A stretch of DNA of 64,000 nucleotides, from contig CAZWBJ010000001.1 of NCBI GenBank assembly GCA_964632175.1, positions 1 through 64,000 of the forward strand, written 5' to 3'. Under the pieces are notes generated by a model, which saw only the letters and a list, made by a program, of their open reading frames with translations, did not search any database and had not been told where the DNA came from. Shown in pieces: positions 24,502 through 32,620 of the stretch. Positions within the stretch are counted from its first letter, which is position 1; each line of letters begins with the position of its first letter. Made by a program: the position numbers and the translations under genes. Source of the DNA: JAWBSP01 sp964632175 (lineage in GTDB: Archaea > Hadarchaeota > Hadarchaeia > Hadarchaeales > JAWBSP01).

Positions 24502-25723
24502 GGTTGAGGGAGGGTTCCCTTCTTACGTTAGGCTGGCCGACGCCCTTAAACTCATTTTCAGTGAGCTGAGGAGGCTCCCAAGCGAGAGAGTGGGATTGGT
24601 GGAAAGTTTAGGCCGCGTTTCAGCCAGTGAGGTCGTGGCATCGGCTGATGTTCCACCCTTTGATCGGGCAGCGGTGGACGGTTACGCCGTCAGGGCCCGA
24701 GATACAGTTGGAGCCTCTGAACTTCACCCCATCCGTCTGAGAGTGGTTGGTAGTTGCGTAGCGGGCAGAAAGAGCAGAACGCGCGTGCGCGGGGGCCAAG
24801 CAGTGGAGATCTCCACCGGTGCAGCGCTTCCAGCAGGGGCGGATGCGGTGGTTCCAGTGGAGAGGTGCAGAAGGGAGGGGGACCAAGTGATGGTTTTGGA
24901 GCCCGTCCCCTCTTGGAGGAATGTGTCCAAGAGGGGGGAGGATGTGGAGAGGGGGGAAAGGATATTGAGAGCCGGTGAGAGAATTACCCCTGCAGACATA
25001 GGACTGCTCGCTGCTTGCGGATATTCTGAGGTGGAGGTTTCCAAGCGCCCCGCCGTTTCCGTGATCCCCACGGGAAGCGAGCTGGAGAAGCCGGGGAAAC
25101 CCCTCCGAGGTGTGAAGGTCTACGACTCAAATAGCTATTCCATTTCAGCTGCCATCTTGGACAGTGGTGGGGTCCCCTTCCTTTTCGAGCGGGTGGGGGA
25201 GGAGGCTCTTGCCATTCAGAGGGCGATAAGACAGGGAATAGTGCACGATATGGTGGTGCTGATTGGGGGAAGCTCGGTGGGTAAGGGGGATCTGGTCCCC
25301 TCGGTCGTGGCGGAGGAGGGAAAGCTTCTTTTCCATGGGGTGGCCATCAGACCCGGTTCTCCCACTTCCTTTGGGGTGGTGCAGGGCAAGCCGGTCTTCT
25401 CCCTCCCAGGATTTCCAGCGGGCTGTTTGATAGCCTTCGATTTGCTGGTTAGACCGGCCATCCACTATATGCTGGGTTGTGAAGAGGTGCGAGTGCGGAT
25501 GAAGGCGAGGCTGGGAAGGAGGGTGCCCTCCGCTTTGGGCAGGGTGGATGTGGTGAGGGTGAGAATGGAGAAAAGAGAGGATGGTTGGGTAGCTTATCCG
25601 CTCCGAGTAGCGGGCTCCAGCATCCTGAGTTCAATTTCCAGAGCCGACGGGTTTATTCTTATTCCCGAAGAGGTAGAAAAAATAGAGGAGGGGACTGAGG
25701 TTGAAGTTGTCCTTTACCGCTAA
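24488..25723 (+). CDS. moeA: Molybdopterin molybdenumtransferase MoeA (copy 1)
   Basis: A 411-aa protein inserting molybdate or tungstate into adenylylated molybdopterin. P-P-F-D-R-A-A-V-D-G-Y-A-V (about 54-66), the P-V-E-R region, G-G-S-S-V-G-K-G-D and L-P-G-F-P-A-G are family motifs. A second copy is at 45,013-46,209; archaea often keep two, possibly for Mo versus W. It overlaps moaB and the GNAT gene. Confidence 0.95.
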   Translation: MRENEVEGGFPSYVRLADALKLIFSELRRLPSERVGLVESLGRVSASEVVASADVPPFDRAAVDGYAVRARDTVGASELHPIRLRVVGSCVAGRKSRTRVRGGQAVEISTGAALPAGADAVVPVERCRREGDQVMVLEPVPSWRNVSKRGEDVERGERILRAGERITPADIGLLAACGYSEVEVSKRPAVSVIPTGSELEKPGKPLRGVKVYDSNSYSISAAILDSGGVPFLFERVGEEALAIQRAIRQGIVHDMVVLIGGSSVGKGDLVPSVVAEEGKLLFHGVAIRPGSPTSFGVVQGKPVFSLPGFPAGCLIAFDLLVRPAIHYMLGCEEVRVRMKARLGRRVPSALGRVDVVRVRMEKREDGWVAYPLRVAGSSILSSISRADGFILIPEEVEKIEEGTEVEVVLYR

Positions 25724-26159
25724 GGTTTCGGTTAGACCAGCCCGTCGGGAGGATCTGCAGGAGGTACTGAAGGTGGAATACAGTTGCTTCAAGGATCCCT
25801 ATCCACTGGATCTCCTTGTCCATCTCCAGGAGACCAATCCGCTGAGTTTTCTAGTGGCGGAGGTGGGGGGGAGGATCATAGGGTATATCATTGGAACAGT
25901 GAGGTGGATGAACGTGGGACACGTGCTCGCCATAGGTGTGGATCCGCAACATAGACGGAAGGGGGTGGGGACCGCGCTCATGGAGAGTCTGATGAATTAC
26001 TTTCGAAAAAGAGGAGTCAGCAAGGTCAGGCTGGAAGCTAGGGAGAGCAACTGGGAGGCGAGGAGATTCTACTCTTCCTTGGGGTTTTCAGAAGTGGGCA
26101 AGGTTCCCTATTACTACTCCGACGGTGAAACGGCGATCCTCTTCGAGCGGGAAATCTAG
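25701..26159 (+). CDS. rimI: RimI-like GNAT N-acetyltransferase
   Basis: A 152-aa acetyltransferase with the acetyl-CoA-binding Q-H-R-R-K-G-V-G-T-A-L motif (about 92-102) and R-L-E-A-R-E-S-N-W-E-A-R-R-F-Y-S-S-L-G-F typical of RimI/Ard1 N-terminal acetyltransferases. The start overlaps moeA by 23 bp and may lie slightly downstream. Its place in the moco operon is probably incidental. Confidence 0.85.
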   Translation: MKLSFTAKVSVRPARREDLQEVLKVEYSCFKDPYPLDLLVHLQETNPLSFLVAEVGGRIIGYIIGTVRWMNVGHVLAIGVDPQHRRKGVGTALMESLMNYFRKRGVSKVRLEARESNWEARRFYSSLGFSEVGKVPYYYSDGETAILFEREI

Positions 26160-27283
26160 TGCTTGAAAATTTCCTCGGGCAGAAGAACTTTGATGCCCGC
26201 CGGCGTTTTTGAGAGATCCTTTTTGACGCAGATCAGATATTCCACCCCTCTCTGGGCGGCGAGATCAGTTAGCTCGTCCGTAGCCACCCCGTCTAGGACC
26301 ACAGCCCATACTCCCTCTGTCTTTAGGAGCTCCTCCTTTACCTCCCTAACCTGCACCTCTTTGATTACCTCAAGCGATGGTTTCAGCAGACGGGCTTTCA
26401 GTGAGCCCCTCAGCTCGGCCGCCATCTCGGAGAGCTTTCTTAGAGTCTCCTCGGCTTCCTCGCGCCCAAGCACGCTCGCGGGAACCCTGTTTCTGAGGGC
26501 CTTGTAAATTTCCTTAGCAGTGAGTTCCTCCACACTCTTCCCCGGTGGCGGTCGCGCCACGTAGTCAACTTCGGCCACCTGTAGGAGTTCCTTCAGAATC
26601 AGGTCTCCCCCTCTGTCGCTGTCCACGAAGACGGTTGTAACTTTACGTTTAGTGAGGTCCACCACCGCGGGAGGGATGCTCGCCCCTCCGGTGGCTATCA
26701 CGTTTTCTATACCCGCCCTCAGAAGGTTGAGCACGTCAGCTCTACCCTCCACCACAATTAGGGAATCGGAGGTGGCAACTTTCGGTCCGGCTGGCAATCC
26801 AGCGTACTCAATGATTTCTGCCTGGTGCATGGACTCCCGGAGGCTCCTGAAAAGTTCTTGGGTTGCTGGGGTTTCCACTTCCTTTAGGAGATCCCTCGCC
26901 CGCTTGAGCATGGCCTCCCTCTTGGAGGCCCGAACATCTTCGATTCTTTCTACGGTTATCCTAGCTTCGCAGGGACCTATCCTATCGATGGTTTCCAAGG
27001 CTGCCGCGAGCAGGCAGGTTTCCATCCTGTCGAGTCCGGAGGGTAGCAGAACCGTTCCACTCGTCTTCCCCTGAGAGGAGGAGATGTGAACCTTAATCCT
27101 GCCGATCTTCCCCGTCCTGAGGAGTTCCCTCAGTTCAAGCTCTTCTCCCAATAGCCCTTCGGTCTGTCCGAAGATGGCCCCCACCACATCCGACGGTTCC
27201 ACTACCCCGTTAACCTCTAGCTTGGCGTGGACGAGGTACTTTACTGCACCCCTTTCCAACTCGTCGTTTTTTGGCCTCTCCAC
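26156..27283 (-). CDS. dnaG: Archaeal DnaG-like primase
   Basis: A 375-aa archaeal DnaG: N-terminal domain specific to archaea (L-V-H-A-K-L-E-V-N-G-V-V), then a TOPRIM domain with V-V-E-G-R-A-D-V (about 177-184) and V-D-S-D-R-G-G-D (about 220). Archaeal DnaG makes short primers in vitro and also associates with the exosome. Its start overlaps the upstream TOPRIM gene by 43 bp. Confidence 0.93.
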   Translation of the reverse strand: MERPKNDELERGAVKYLVHAKLEVNGVVEPSDVVGAIFGQTEGLLGEELELRELLRTGKIGRIKVHISSSQGKTSGTVLLPSGLDRMETCLLAAALETIDRIGPCEARITVERIEDVRASKREAMLKRARDLLKEVETPATQELFRSLRESMHQAEIIEYAGLPAGPKVATSDSLIVVEGRADVLNLLRAGIENVIATGGASIPPAVVDLTKRKVTTVFVDSDRGGDLILKELLQVAEVDYVARPPPGKSVEELTAKEIYKALRNRVPASVLGREEAEETLRKLSEMAAELRGSLKARLLKPSLEVIKEVQVREVKEELLKTEGVWAVVLDGVATDELTDLAAQRGVEYLICVKKDLSKTPAGIKVLLPEEIFKH

Positions 27284-27714
27284 TCTATCCTCTCCAAAAG
27301 AGTTCTCAACTTTACTAAACTTTCCACCTCTTTAAACTTTTTCCTCAGTTTCCTCAGCTTCTGGTATGGCTCCAAAATGGGTTCCACCCCAAGTTTGACC
27401 AAGTGTTTACAGCAAAAGGATGCCAGCTCCCTCCCCTTGGTATCAAAGTCCGTCAAAATCAGTACCCTCTTGTACTTTAGGCTCTCTAGGAGGTTGAGCA
27501 TCCGGCCACCTCTGGAAAGTTCTAGGATGGTCCCCCTTATGCTGAGGCGCTCTAGGGCCTCTCTGTCTTTTTTCCCTTCCACCAGAATCGGCACTCCCTC
27601 CGCGGCGTATTCCTCCACCTCAGTGAGGGCCTCGCGGGCCTCCTCAATCAGTTCAGCGTCTAGCCCTTCTATGGTTCTTCTACCCAGAGCCCCTTCCTCA
27701 CGCACTTTCGGCAT
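27241..27714 (-). CDS. Stand-alone TOPRIM-domain protein
   Basis: A 157-aa TOPRIM protein (I-L-V-E-G-K-K-D-R-E-A-L and L-T-D-F-D-T-K-G), of the small archaeal family related to RNase M5 and primase TOPRIMs. ATG 27,714 is preferred to an upstream start that would lie deep in the zinc-finger gene; GTG 27,705 is also possible. It overlaps the zinc-finger gene by 46 bp and dnaG by 43 bp, so three short coupled genes deal with nucleic acids. Activity is unproven. Confidence 0.75.
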   Translation of the reverse strand: MPKVREEGALGRRTIEGLDAELIEEAREALTEVEEYAAEGVPILVEGKKDREALERLSIRGTILELSRGGRMLNLLESLKYKRVLILTDFDTKGRELASFCCKHLVKLGVEPILEPYQKLRKLRKKFKEVESLVKLRTLLERIEWRGQKTTSWKGVQ

Positions 27715-27830
27715 ATACCGACATCCTGAAGGAAGCAAGCTGAGCAGACCATGGCACTGCACAGCTTACATTTTTGGAGCGGCGAAGCGGTTTTCCCGCA
27801 TAGCTCGCATGTGCTCAGAAGCTTTCCCAT
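27669..27830 (-). CDS. 53-aa four-CxxC zinc-finger protein
   Basis: The reading frame is open further upstream, but ATG 27,830 sits about 21 nt after a TTTTTATAA box and matches the family length. Cysteine pairs C-E-L-C, C-K-L-C, C-S-A-C and C-R-K-C suggest a double zinc-binding, HIT- or B-box-like finger. It is the first gene of the zinc finger-TOPRIM-dnaG operon. A role in nucleic-acid or protein binding is likely, but nothing more can be said. Confidence 0.7.
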   Translation of the reverse strand: MGKLLSTCELCGKTASPLQKCKLCSAMVCSACFLQDVGICRKCVRKGLWVEEP

Positions 27831-27846
27831 CCTTTTTTGAGTGTGG

Positions 27847-27856
27847 TTATAAAAAG
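27847..27856 (-). promoter_or_regulatory. TATA box of the zinc finger-TOPRIM-dnaG operon
   Basis: Reverse-strand CTTTTTATAA, 21 nt before ATG 27,830; it decides the start of the small zinc-finger gene. Confidence 0.55.
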
Positions 27857-27894
27857 CGAGCACATTTCATCACAATGAATGACTAATTTCTGCT

Positions 27895-28368
27895 TCACTT
27901 CCCAAGATGCTCTGCGGTTTCCTTTTTCTCCCAAGGGTAGACGATCCAGCTTCTCACTTTTTTAACGTGGAAGTCCGGAACCGTTGTACTCCAAGGTTTG
28001 TAATGGAGGGTGGCTATTTTGACCTCCTCCGCACCTTTTTGTTTCACGTGTTTCCGAGCTAGCTTGAGGGACTCCCCTTTATCCGCCACGTCGTCCACAA
28101 TAAGTACCCTCTTCCCCCGGACGTCCGCGTTGAGGGGGTAAAGAAGCCTAGGCGCTTTTCTCGTCTGCCCCGGAGCTAAGTAGTACTCGATTTGGAGGCT
28201 GGCGAGCCTCCGGAGTCCCAGCGCATCGCAGAGAATCCTGGCAACCGGAAATCCCCCCCTGCTCACTGCCACGACAATGTCCGGTTTGAAGTTACTCCGT
28301 TCTATTCTACGTGCGAGGAGATCACACAGGTGCTCCACCTCTTCCCAGCTGAGCCATAGAAGCTTCAT
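27895..28368 (-). CDS. Purine phosphoribosyltransferase-like protein
   Basis: A 157-aa type I phosphoribosyltransferase with the PRPP-binding V-L-I-V-D-D-V-A-D-K-G-E-S (about 89-101) and V-A-V-S-R-G-G-F-P-V-A-R. It resembles archaeal xanthine/guanine-type enzymes used for purine salvage; the base cannot be fixed from sequence. Its start abuts the carS stop (1-base overlap), so they are co-transcribed. Confidence 0.85.
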   Translation of the reverse strand: MKLLWLSWEEVEHLCDLLARRIERSNFKPDIVVAVSRGGFPVARILCDALGLRRLASLQIEYYLAPGQTRKAPRLLYPLNADVRGKRVLIVDDVADKGESLKLARKHVKQKGAEEVKIATLHYKPWSTTVPDFHVKKVRSWIVYPWEKKETAEHLGK

Positions 28369-28910
28369 CAGTACGGTCTCTCCTTCATTCCGAGCTTGTA
28401 GGCCAAAATGTTGGTTCCCAAGTGGAGGGCAGGGGTGAGAAGAAGGAGGAAGAGCACCATTGCCCGGGTGGGCTGGAAGAAGGGATAGGCAAAGAGGAGA
28501 GCAAAAACAAGGAATCCGAGCTGGTCGAGGAGAAAGGCGGGATCCCCCCTCGCCATGCCCAACCTGCGCTTTAGGAAGCTCCCCAAGAGATCTCCTGTAA
28601 GGGCTCCTAGCGAGAGAAGAGAAGACAGGAGGAGATAGGAAGAGAAGGAGTGCAGTCCCGGGACGGGTTCTCTGTTGCCCAGCAGGAAGGGATGGAGCAG
28701 GCAGAGCACCATCCCCACCGCAATTCCTACAGCCACGCCGGCAACGAATCCACGGACGGTTTTCCCTGCCCCGAAGATGGGGCGCCCGTCTAGAAATTTC
28801 CTTCCTCCATCAATGGGCCTCCCGCCACCTAAGGCCACCGGTGAGGCGTTGGCGGCGTAGGCTGGGAGAATGAACCAAAGGGCAAAGACAACCGTGCTTA
28901 GCGCATCCAT
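28368..28910 (-). CDS. carS: CDP-archaeol synthase
   Basis: A 180-aa integral membrane enzyme transferring CMP from CTP to digeranylgeranylglyceryl phosphate, giving CDP-archaeol, the precursor of archaeal polar lipids. Motifs: P-A-Y-A-A-N-A-S-P, D-G-R-P-I-F-G-A-G-K-T-V-R-G and G-D-L-L-G-S-F-L-K-R-R. Its product is the donor for the CDP-alcohol transferase at 53,230-53,805. It shares a promoter region with the divergent thermosome gene. Confidence 0.92.
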   Translation of the reverse strand: MDALSTVVFALWFILPAYAANASPVALGGGRPIDGGRKFLDGRPIFGAGKTVRGFVAGVAVGIAVGMVLCLLHPFLLGNREPVPGLHSFSSYLLLSSLLSLGALTGDLLGSFLKRRLGMARGDPAFLLDQLGFLVFALLFAYPFFQPTRAMVLFLLLLTPALHLGTNILAYKLGMKERPY

Positions 28911-28929
28911 TCCACCTTCCCACCGAAAG

Positions 28930-28940
28930 ATTTTTAAGAG
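28930..28940. promoter_or_regulatory. Shared bidirectional TATA box of carS and thermosome
   Basis: ATTTTTAAGAG lies 25 nt from the carS start and 28 nt from the thermosome start, so one near-palindromic element can serve both strands. Confidence 0.5.
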
Positions 28941-28962
28941 GGAGGGGAATTAACAAGTTAAG

Positions 28963-30603
28963 ATGGCCGCTCCTCAGGGCACTCCTATTCTCATTTTGCC
29001 AGAAAAGACGGCGAGGTACATAGGCAGGGACGCCCAGCATATGAACATCCTGGCAGCGAAGGTGATAGCGGAAGCTATCAGAACCACTCTCGGTCCTAGA
29101 GGAATGGACAAGATGCTGGTCGACAGCATGGGCGATGTGACCATCACCAACGACGGAGCGACCATCCTGAAGGAGATTGACGTCGAGCACCCAGCCGCCA
29201 AGATGATGGTGGAGATTTCAAAGACCCAGGATAATGAAGTTGGGGATGGCACTACTACCACCGTGGTTCTAGCCGGAAAACTCCTCGAAAAGGCAGAGGA
29301 TCTGCTGGATCAGGACATCCACACCACTACCATTACCGCAGGCTTCAGGCAGGCGGCTCAGAAGGCGGTGGAGGTTCTTAACCAAATTGCCGTTCCCATT
29401 TCAAAAGAGGACCGGGAAAAGCTTAAGCAAATAGCAATTACTTCTCTTAGCGGGAAGGGGATAGAAGAACAGGAGAAAATTGCAGACATGTGCGTGGATG
29501 CCATCCTTCAGGTAGCGGAGGAGAAGGAGGGAAAGATCAAGGCTTTAGTGGATAATGTGAAGGTGGAGAAGAGGATTGGGGGGAGCGCTTTTGATACTCA
29601 GGTGGTGAGGGGAATCGTCCTCGATAAGGAGGTTGTCCATCCAGGTATGCCTAAGAAGGTTAGGGGGGCAAAAATCGCTCTTCTAAACTGCGCGTTGGAG
29701 ATTGAGCAGACGGAAACCAAGGCCAAGATAAACATCGAAAGCCCGGAGCAGATACGGGCCTTCCTTGAGGAGGAACAGAGGCTTTTGCAGGAAATGGTGG
29801 AGGACATCAAGAAGGTGGGGGCCAACGTGGTGGTGTGTCAGAAAGGTATTGATGATGTCGCCCAGCACTTCCTAGCCAAGGCCGGGATTCTGGCTGTCAG
29901 AAGGGTGAAGGAATCCGACATGGAGAAACTCTCGAGGGCCACGGGTGGGAAAATTGTGACGAGCATAAAGGAGCTGACGCCGGCAGATCTGGGGGAAGCA
30001 GAGCTAGTGGAGGAGAGGAAGATTTCTGGGGAGAAAATGACGTTTATCGAGGGTTGTAAAAACCCCAAGTCCGTCACCATCTTGGTGAGGGGAGGAGCAG
30101 AGCATGTGGTGGATGAAGCCGAGAGAGCAATTCACGACGCTCTTTGCGTTCTCTCAGTGGCCCTAGAGGAAGGCAAGATTGTGGGTGGAGGAGGTGCTCC
30201 AGAGTTGGAGGTGGCCAAGGCGGTGAGAAACCTTGCGGAGAGTGTGGGGGGGAAGGAGGCTTTGGCCATCAATGCCTTCGCCGAGGCAATGGAAGTTATT
30301 CCCCAAACCCTAGCCGAGAACGCTGGGCTTGACCCCATCGACATTCTGACCCAGCTGAGGGCGGAGCATGAAAAACCGGGTTCACAGTTTGTGGGTATCG
30401 ATGCAGTGAGCGGCAAAGTGACGGATACTTTCAAGGCAGGGATTATAGAGCCTCTCAAGGTTAAAGTTCAAGCCATAACCTCCGCCAGCGAGGCGGCAGA
30501 AATGATTCTGAGGATAGACGACGTCATCGCAGCAGGAAAGCTGGAGAAGGAGGAAAAAGAAAAGGAGAAAGAAAAAGAAAAATCCCCACCATCTGAATTC
30601 TAA
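28963..30603 (+). CDS. thsA: Thermosome subunit (group II chaperonin)
   Basis: A 546-aa ATP-dependent chaperonin subunit forming a double-ring folding chamber. T-L-G-P-R-G-M-D-K-M, N-D-G-A-T-I-L and G-D-G-T-T-T mark the ATP site, and G-G-G-A-P-E-L-E is typical. The C-terminal tail is a Lys/Glu repeat rather than the Gly/Met-rich tail of many thermosomes. No second subunit is in the window. rpoK follows in the same frame. Confidence 0.97.
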   Translation: MAAPQGTPILILPEKTARYIGRDAQHMNILAAKVIAEAIRTTLGPRGMDKMLVDSMGDVTITNDGATILKEIDVEHPAAKMMVEISKTQDNEVGDGTTTTVVLAGKLLEKAEDLLDQDIHTTTITAGFRQAAQKAVEVLNQIAVPISKEDREKLKQIAITSLSGKGIEEQEKIADMCVDAILQVAEEKEGKIKALVDNVKVEKRIGGSAFDTQVVRGIVLDKEVVHPGMPKKVRGAKIALLNCALEIEQTETKAKINIESPEQIRAFLEEEQRLLQEMVEDIKKVGANVVVCQKGIDDVAQHFLAKAGILAVRRVKESDMEKLSRATGGKIVTSIKELTPADLGEAELVEERKISGEKMTFIEGCKNPKSVTILVRGGAEHVVDEAERAIHDALCVLSVALEEGKIVGGGGAPELEVAKAVRNLAESVGGKEALAINAFAEAMEVIPQTLAENAGLDPIDILTQLRAEHEKPGSQFVGIDAVSGKVTDTFKAGIIEPLKVKVQAITSASEAAEMILRIDDVIAAGKLEKEEKEKEKEKEKSPPSEF

Positions 30604-30615
30604 GGGATTACCCTG

Positions 30616-30626
30616 CTTTTTAAACC
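30616..30626 (+). promoter_or_regulatory. TATA-like box of rpoK
   Basis: CTTTTTAAACC just after the thermosome stop predicts transcription from about 30,646, where the conserved rpoK coding region begins. Confidence 0.4.
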
Positions 30627-30639
30627 GGACTTTTACAAA

Positions 30640-30831
30640 GTTAGGCAGTATACGCGATTTGAGAAAGCCAGAATAATCGGGGCTCGCGCCCTCCAAATAT
30701 CTCTAGGTGCTCCGGTTCTTGTGGAGGTTCCCAAAGGGATGACAGACCCGATAGATATCGCGCTCTATGAATTCGAGCAGGGTGTTTGCCCCATAACGGT
30801 GGTCAGACACAAGGCAGAAGAGAGGGAGTGA
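30640..30831 (+). CDS. rpoK: RNA polymerase subunit RpoK (Rpo6), start codon unclear
   Basis: The frame 30,604-30,831 encodes a clear RpoK/Rpb6: Y-T-R-F-E-K-A-R-I-I-G-A-R-A-L-Q, G-A-P-V-L-V-E-V-P and V-C-P-I-T-V-V-R. It binds the clamp region of RNA polymerase and helps assembly. From the thermosome stop to the conserved core there is no ATG, GTG or TTG in frame; homology places the start near the GTT at 30,640 (coordinates given here), or at ATT 30,607 or CTG 30,613. A base error or rare start codon is likely. It follows thsA in the same frame. Confidence 0.85.
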   Translation, partial: VRQYTRFEKARIIGARALQISLGAPVLVEVPKGMTDPIDIALYEFEQGVCPITVVRHKAEERE

Positions 30832-30874
30832 TACTCTAGGGTCAGGCGGGAGCAGTTCACCGGTGTCGAGATAG

Positions 30875-30884
30875 TGTATAATGA
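30875..30884 (+). promoter_or_regulatory. TATA box of fen
   Basis: GTATAATGAT about 27 nt before ATG 30,906; a T-run precedes the start codon. Confidence 0.45.
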
Positions 30885-30905
30885 TATAGGTTCAATTTTT
30901 TTTGG

Positions 30906-31931
30906 ATGGGAGTCCAGATAGGAGAGATCGTTCCCGCTGAGGAGATTTCTCTAGAAGAACTTTCCGGAAAGATAGTGGCAGTGGACGCCATGAACATGCT
31001 TCACCAGTTCCTCTCTATCATTAGACAGAGGGACGGGGAGCCCCTCATGGACTCCAAGGGGAGAATTACCTCCCATCTTTCTGGTCTCTTCTACAGAACC
31101 GCAAACCTGATCGAGATGGGGATAAAGCCGGTCTACGTTTTCGACGGCAAGCCACCGCCCTTGAAGCATCTCACCCTCGATAGAAGGGTGGCCAGCAGGG
31201 AGGAAGCGGAGAGAGAGTGGAAGAGAGCGTTAGAGGCGGGGGACTTGGCTGAGGCAAGAAAATTTGCCCAGAGGGCAGGAAGGCTCACGGAGGAGATGGT
31301 CGGGCAGGCAAAAAGGCTTTTGGAGCTCATGGGACTTCCCTGGGTTCAGGCCCCCTGTGAGGGTGAGGCACAGGCAGCCCATTTGGTGAAGAGGGGCGGT
31401 GCTTGGGCTTCGGCCAGCCAGGATTTCGACAGCCTGCTCTTCGGCACTCCGGTGCTTGTCCGGAATCTGGCTCTCACGGGGCGGAGGAAGCTCCCGGGAA
31501 AGGATGCATATGTAGAGGTGAAGCCGGAGAGGATTGAACTCAAAAGAGTTCTCGAAACTCTGGGCATTTCCCTTCAACAGTTGGTAGACATAGGAATTCT
31601 TGTGGGGACGGATTTTAACGCGGGGGTGAAGGGCATCGGCCCAAAGCGCGCTCTAGAGCTGGTGAGGAAGTACGGTTCTTTGGAGAATATAGTAAAAGAG
31701 AAGCTTTTTGAGTTCGAGGTGGATCCGCTGGAGGTCAAGGAGATTTTTCTGAAGCACGAAGTGACTGACGATTATGAGCTTCGGTGGGGCCAGCCAGACC
31801 CGCAGAAGATCAAGGAGTTCCTCTGCGAAGAGTTTGACTTTTCGGAAGAGAGGGTTCAATCTGGAATAGAGAAGCTCACCAGGGGAAAGGCAAAGGCAGG
31901 ACAGGTTTCTCTGGAGCACTGGTTCAGTTAG
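30906..31931 (+). CDS. fen: Flap endonuclease 1
   Basis: A 341-aa structure-specific nuclease removing 5' flaps in Okazaki-fragment maturation and repair. Metal-binding acids lie in A-V-D-A-M-N, V-F-D-G-K-P-P, E-G-E-A-Q-A, Q-D-F-D-S and G-T-D-F-N. A PCNA-binding PIP box, Q-V-S-L-E-H-W-F, ends the protein. It converges with pcm (4-bp overlap). Confidence 0.96.
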   Translation: MGVQIGEIVPAEEISLEELSGKIVAVDAMNMLHQFLSIIRQRDGEPLMDSKGRITSHLSGLFYRTANLIEMGIKPVYVFDGKPPPLKHLTLDRRVASREEAEREWKRALEAGDLAEARKFAQRAGRLTEEMVGQAKRLLELMGLPWVQAPCEGEAQAAHLVKRGGAWASASQDFDSLLFGTPVLVRNLALTGRRKLPGKDAYVEVKPERIELKRVLETLGISLQQLVDIGILVGTDFNAGVKGIGPKRALELVRKYGSLENIVKEKLFEFEVDPLEVKEIFLKHEVTDDYELRWGQPDPQKIKEFLCEEFDFSEERVQSGIEKLTRGKAKAGQVSLEHWFS

Positions 31932-32608
31932 AGCTTCCAACCGTATTTTCCCAGCAGGGGAACGAAGGAGCACCCTCCCATCTCCTCCGTTTTCAGCGTC
32001 CCGTCCTCACACTTCTCCACCACGGTCCAAGTTTGGAAGAGATAGTTGGTTCCAACGGGTGCACCAATTCTCCCGCCCACGGCCAACTGCTCTATTAGGG
32101 GCTTGGGAATCTGAGGAGCGCAGGCCGTGAGGAGGATCCTGTCCCAAGATACGCCAGGATAGCCGAGCGAGCCGTTTCCCACCTTAACCTCCACCCATCC
32201 GTAGCCGGTTCTCCGCAGGTTCTCCCTTCCGAACTTGGCGAGTTCGGGGATCCGTTCAATGCTTACCACTCTGCCCTCTCTCCCTGCGAGTTCCGCAAGA
32301 AGGGCAGCGTTGTAGCCTGACCCTGTTCCAATCTCCAGAACCTTATGTCCACGCTTCACCTGCAATGACTCAAGCATGATGGCGATCATGCTGGGAGCGG
32401 AGATGGTTTGCCCGTACCCGATGGGAAGCGGCGTGTCTTCATAGGCGCTCGCCCTTAACTTCTCGGGAACGAACTCCTCTCTTGGAACCTTCCTGAAAGC
32501 CTCGATAATTTCCCGGCTACGCAAATAACCCCAAGCGCTCAGGGAATTAATCAATCTCTCCCGCTCTTCCTTCACACAAACATTGTCGGTGGAAGAAAAA
32601 TCCGCCAT
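31928..32608 (-). CDS. pcm: Protein-L-isoaspartate O-methyltransferase
   Basis: A 226-aa SAM-dependent enzyme starting repair of isomerised Asp/Asn residues. I-G-Y-G-Q-T-I-S-A-P (about 70-79) and the SAM loop E-I-G-T-G-S-G-Y-N-A-A-L are diagnostic. It is the last gene of the alaS operon, 12 bp after the phosphoesterase, and near a Trm112-like gene. Confidence 0.93.
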   Translation of the reverse strand: MADFSSTDNVCVKEERERLINSLSAWGYLRSREIIEAFRKVPREEFVPEKLRASAYEDTPLPIGYGQTISAPSMIAIMLESLQVKRGHKVLEIGTGSGYNAALLAELAGREGRVVSIERIPELAKFGRENLRRTGYGWVEVKVGNGSLGYPGVSWDRILLTACAPQIPKPLIEQLAVGGRIGAPVGTNYLFQTWTVVEKCEDGTLKTEEMGGCSFVPLLGKYGWKL

Positions 32609-32620
32609 AGGTTTTACCCT

